Below, one piece after another: positions 14,256 to 14,462 of a stretch of 14,462 nucleotides of DNA. The stretch is from Verrucomicrobiota bacterium. GTDB taxonomy: Bacteria > Verrucomicrobiota > Verrucomicrobiia > Chthoniobacterales > Terrimicrobiaceae. The notes beneath the pieces were generated by a model. It worked only from the letters and a program-made list of their open reading frames with translations, had not been told where the DNA came from and made no database searches. Position 1 is the stretch's first letter; every line of letters begins with the position of its first letter. The DNA is taken from the NCBI GenBank assembly GCA_026398285.1, contig JAPLTI010000115.1, forward strand, positions 1-14,462, given 5' to 3'. Made by a program: the position numbers and the translations under genes.

Positions 14256-14462
14256 TCAATTGGCCTTCTTTGCAGCCAAGTGAGGCGAAACGAGTGCCTC
14301 CTCCTGGCGTGTCAGACTACCAGAAGAGATCATTTTGATGATGCCCTGTGCCTCCTCGTCATGGCCATTGGCTGCAACGATGGCGGCGTAAACCGCTTTT
14401 TGGTGCGTCAGGAGAGCATCAACCTGAATCGAAGGCTCCACATCCTTGAGCTCGAAAAGAGC
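14256..14462 (-). CDS. C-terminal part of an unrecognised protein (cut by right edge)
   Basis: The frame is open from the right edge to a TGA at 14258-14256, giving 68 residues of what is probably a longer protein. It could in principle begin at a GTG at 14441, giving 61 residues. The sequence is mostly helical and soluble, with a segment VDALLTHQKAVYAAIVAANG, then acidic DEEAQGI, and a basic end HLAAKKAN. The pattern around QKAVYAAIVAANG faintly recalls the end of YdbL/DUF1318 proteins, but this is too weak for a call. It directly precedes manC, and its stop overlaps a possible TTG start of manC, so the two are probably cotranscribed. Confidence 0.6.
   Translation of the reverse strand, partial: ALFELKDVEPSIQVDALLTHQKAVYAAIVAANGHDEEAQGIIKMISSGSLTRQEEALVSPHLAAKKAN

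Noticed and set aside
1..14462. tRNA, rRNA, CRISPR arrays, transposases, attachment sites
   Set aside because: I looked for clustered direct repeats, transposase motifs and tRNA-like cloverleaf sequences and saw none. The intergenic regions are all under about 110 bases.

Overview
The window is a gene-dense stretch (about 57% G+C by eye) of a bacterial chromosome carrying mostly housekeeping genes. It holds thirteen protein genes, no RNA gene, no insertion sequence and no CRISPR array. The gene set fits a Gram-negative-type bacterium: ClpB, an outer-envelope-type lipoprotein, an ExoD-like membrane protein and mannose-1-phosphate guanylyltransferase. Most starts lack a recognisable Shine-Dalgarno sequence. 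This combination, and the large GH-GT2 fusion, made me think of the Verrucomicrobiota or a neighbouring PVC lineage. That is an impression and not a proof.

Layout from left to right. (1) 1-798, minus: the first 266 codons of clpB, running off the left edge. (2) 877-5143, plus: a YggS-type PLP protein, an approximately 830-residue fusion of a glycoside-hydrolase-like TIM barrel with a GT2 glycosyltransferase and membrane segments, and queA three bases behind it. (3) About 5143-5184: two adjacent near-perfect palindromes between convergent genes, probably a two-way terminator. (4) 7943 down to 5231, minus: a tight four-gene unit (HEAGH zinc metallopeptidase, DUF1232/YkvA protein, ExoD family protein, TerB-DUF697 protein). 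Two of its junctions are ATGA overlaps and the third is a 3-base gap. (5) 8018-8914, plus: a NhaR-like LysR regulator divergent from that unit. (6) 8994-13114, plus: hisC, mnmE (TGATG junction) and a secreted alpha/beta-hydrolase lipoprotein. (7) 14462 down to 13207, minus: the tail of an unrecognised gene and then a manC-type GTP:mannose-1-phosphate guanylyltransferase.

How the parts may work together. The GH-GT2 fusion, ManC and the ExoD family protein point to cell-surface polysaccharide synthesis, though they sit in three separate units. The four-gene minus-strand unit encodes two membrane proteins (metallopeptidase and ExoD-like) and two small-domain proteins (DUF1232 and TerB-DUF697). 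It faces a regulator resembling the Na+/H+-responsive NhaR. This is the best candidate for an undescribed functional module, perhaps in membrane or ion stress, but the link is inferred from context only.

The most checkable oddity is in manC. Its reading frame meets a TAA directly before the codons for the family's usual C-terminal QDVK segment, and that segment then continues in the same frame to a TGA at 13156. This looks like a single nonsense change (or a base error) that removes about 17 residues.
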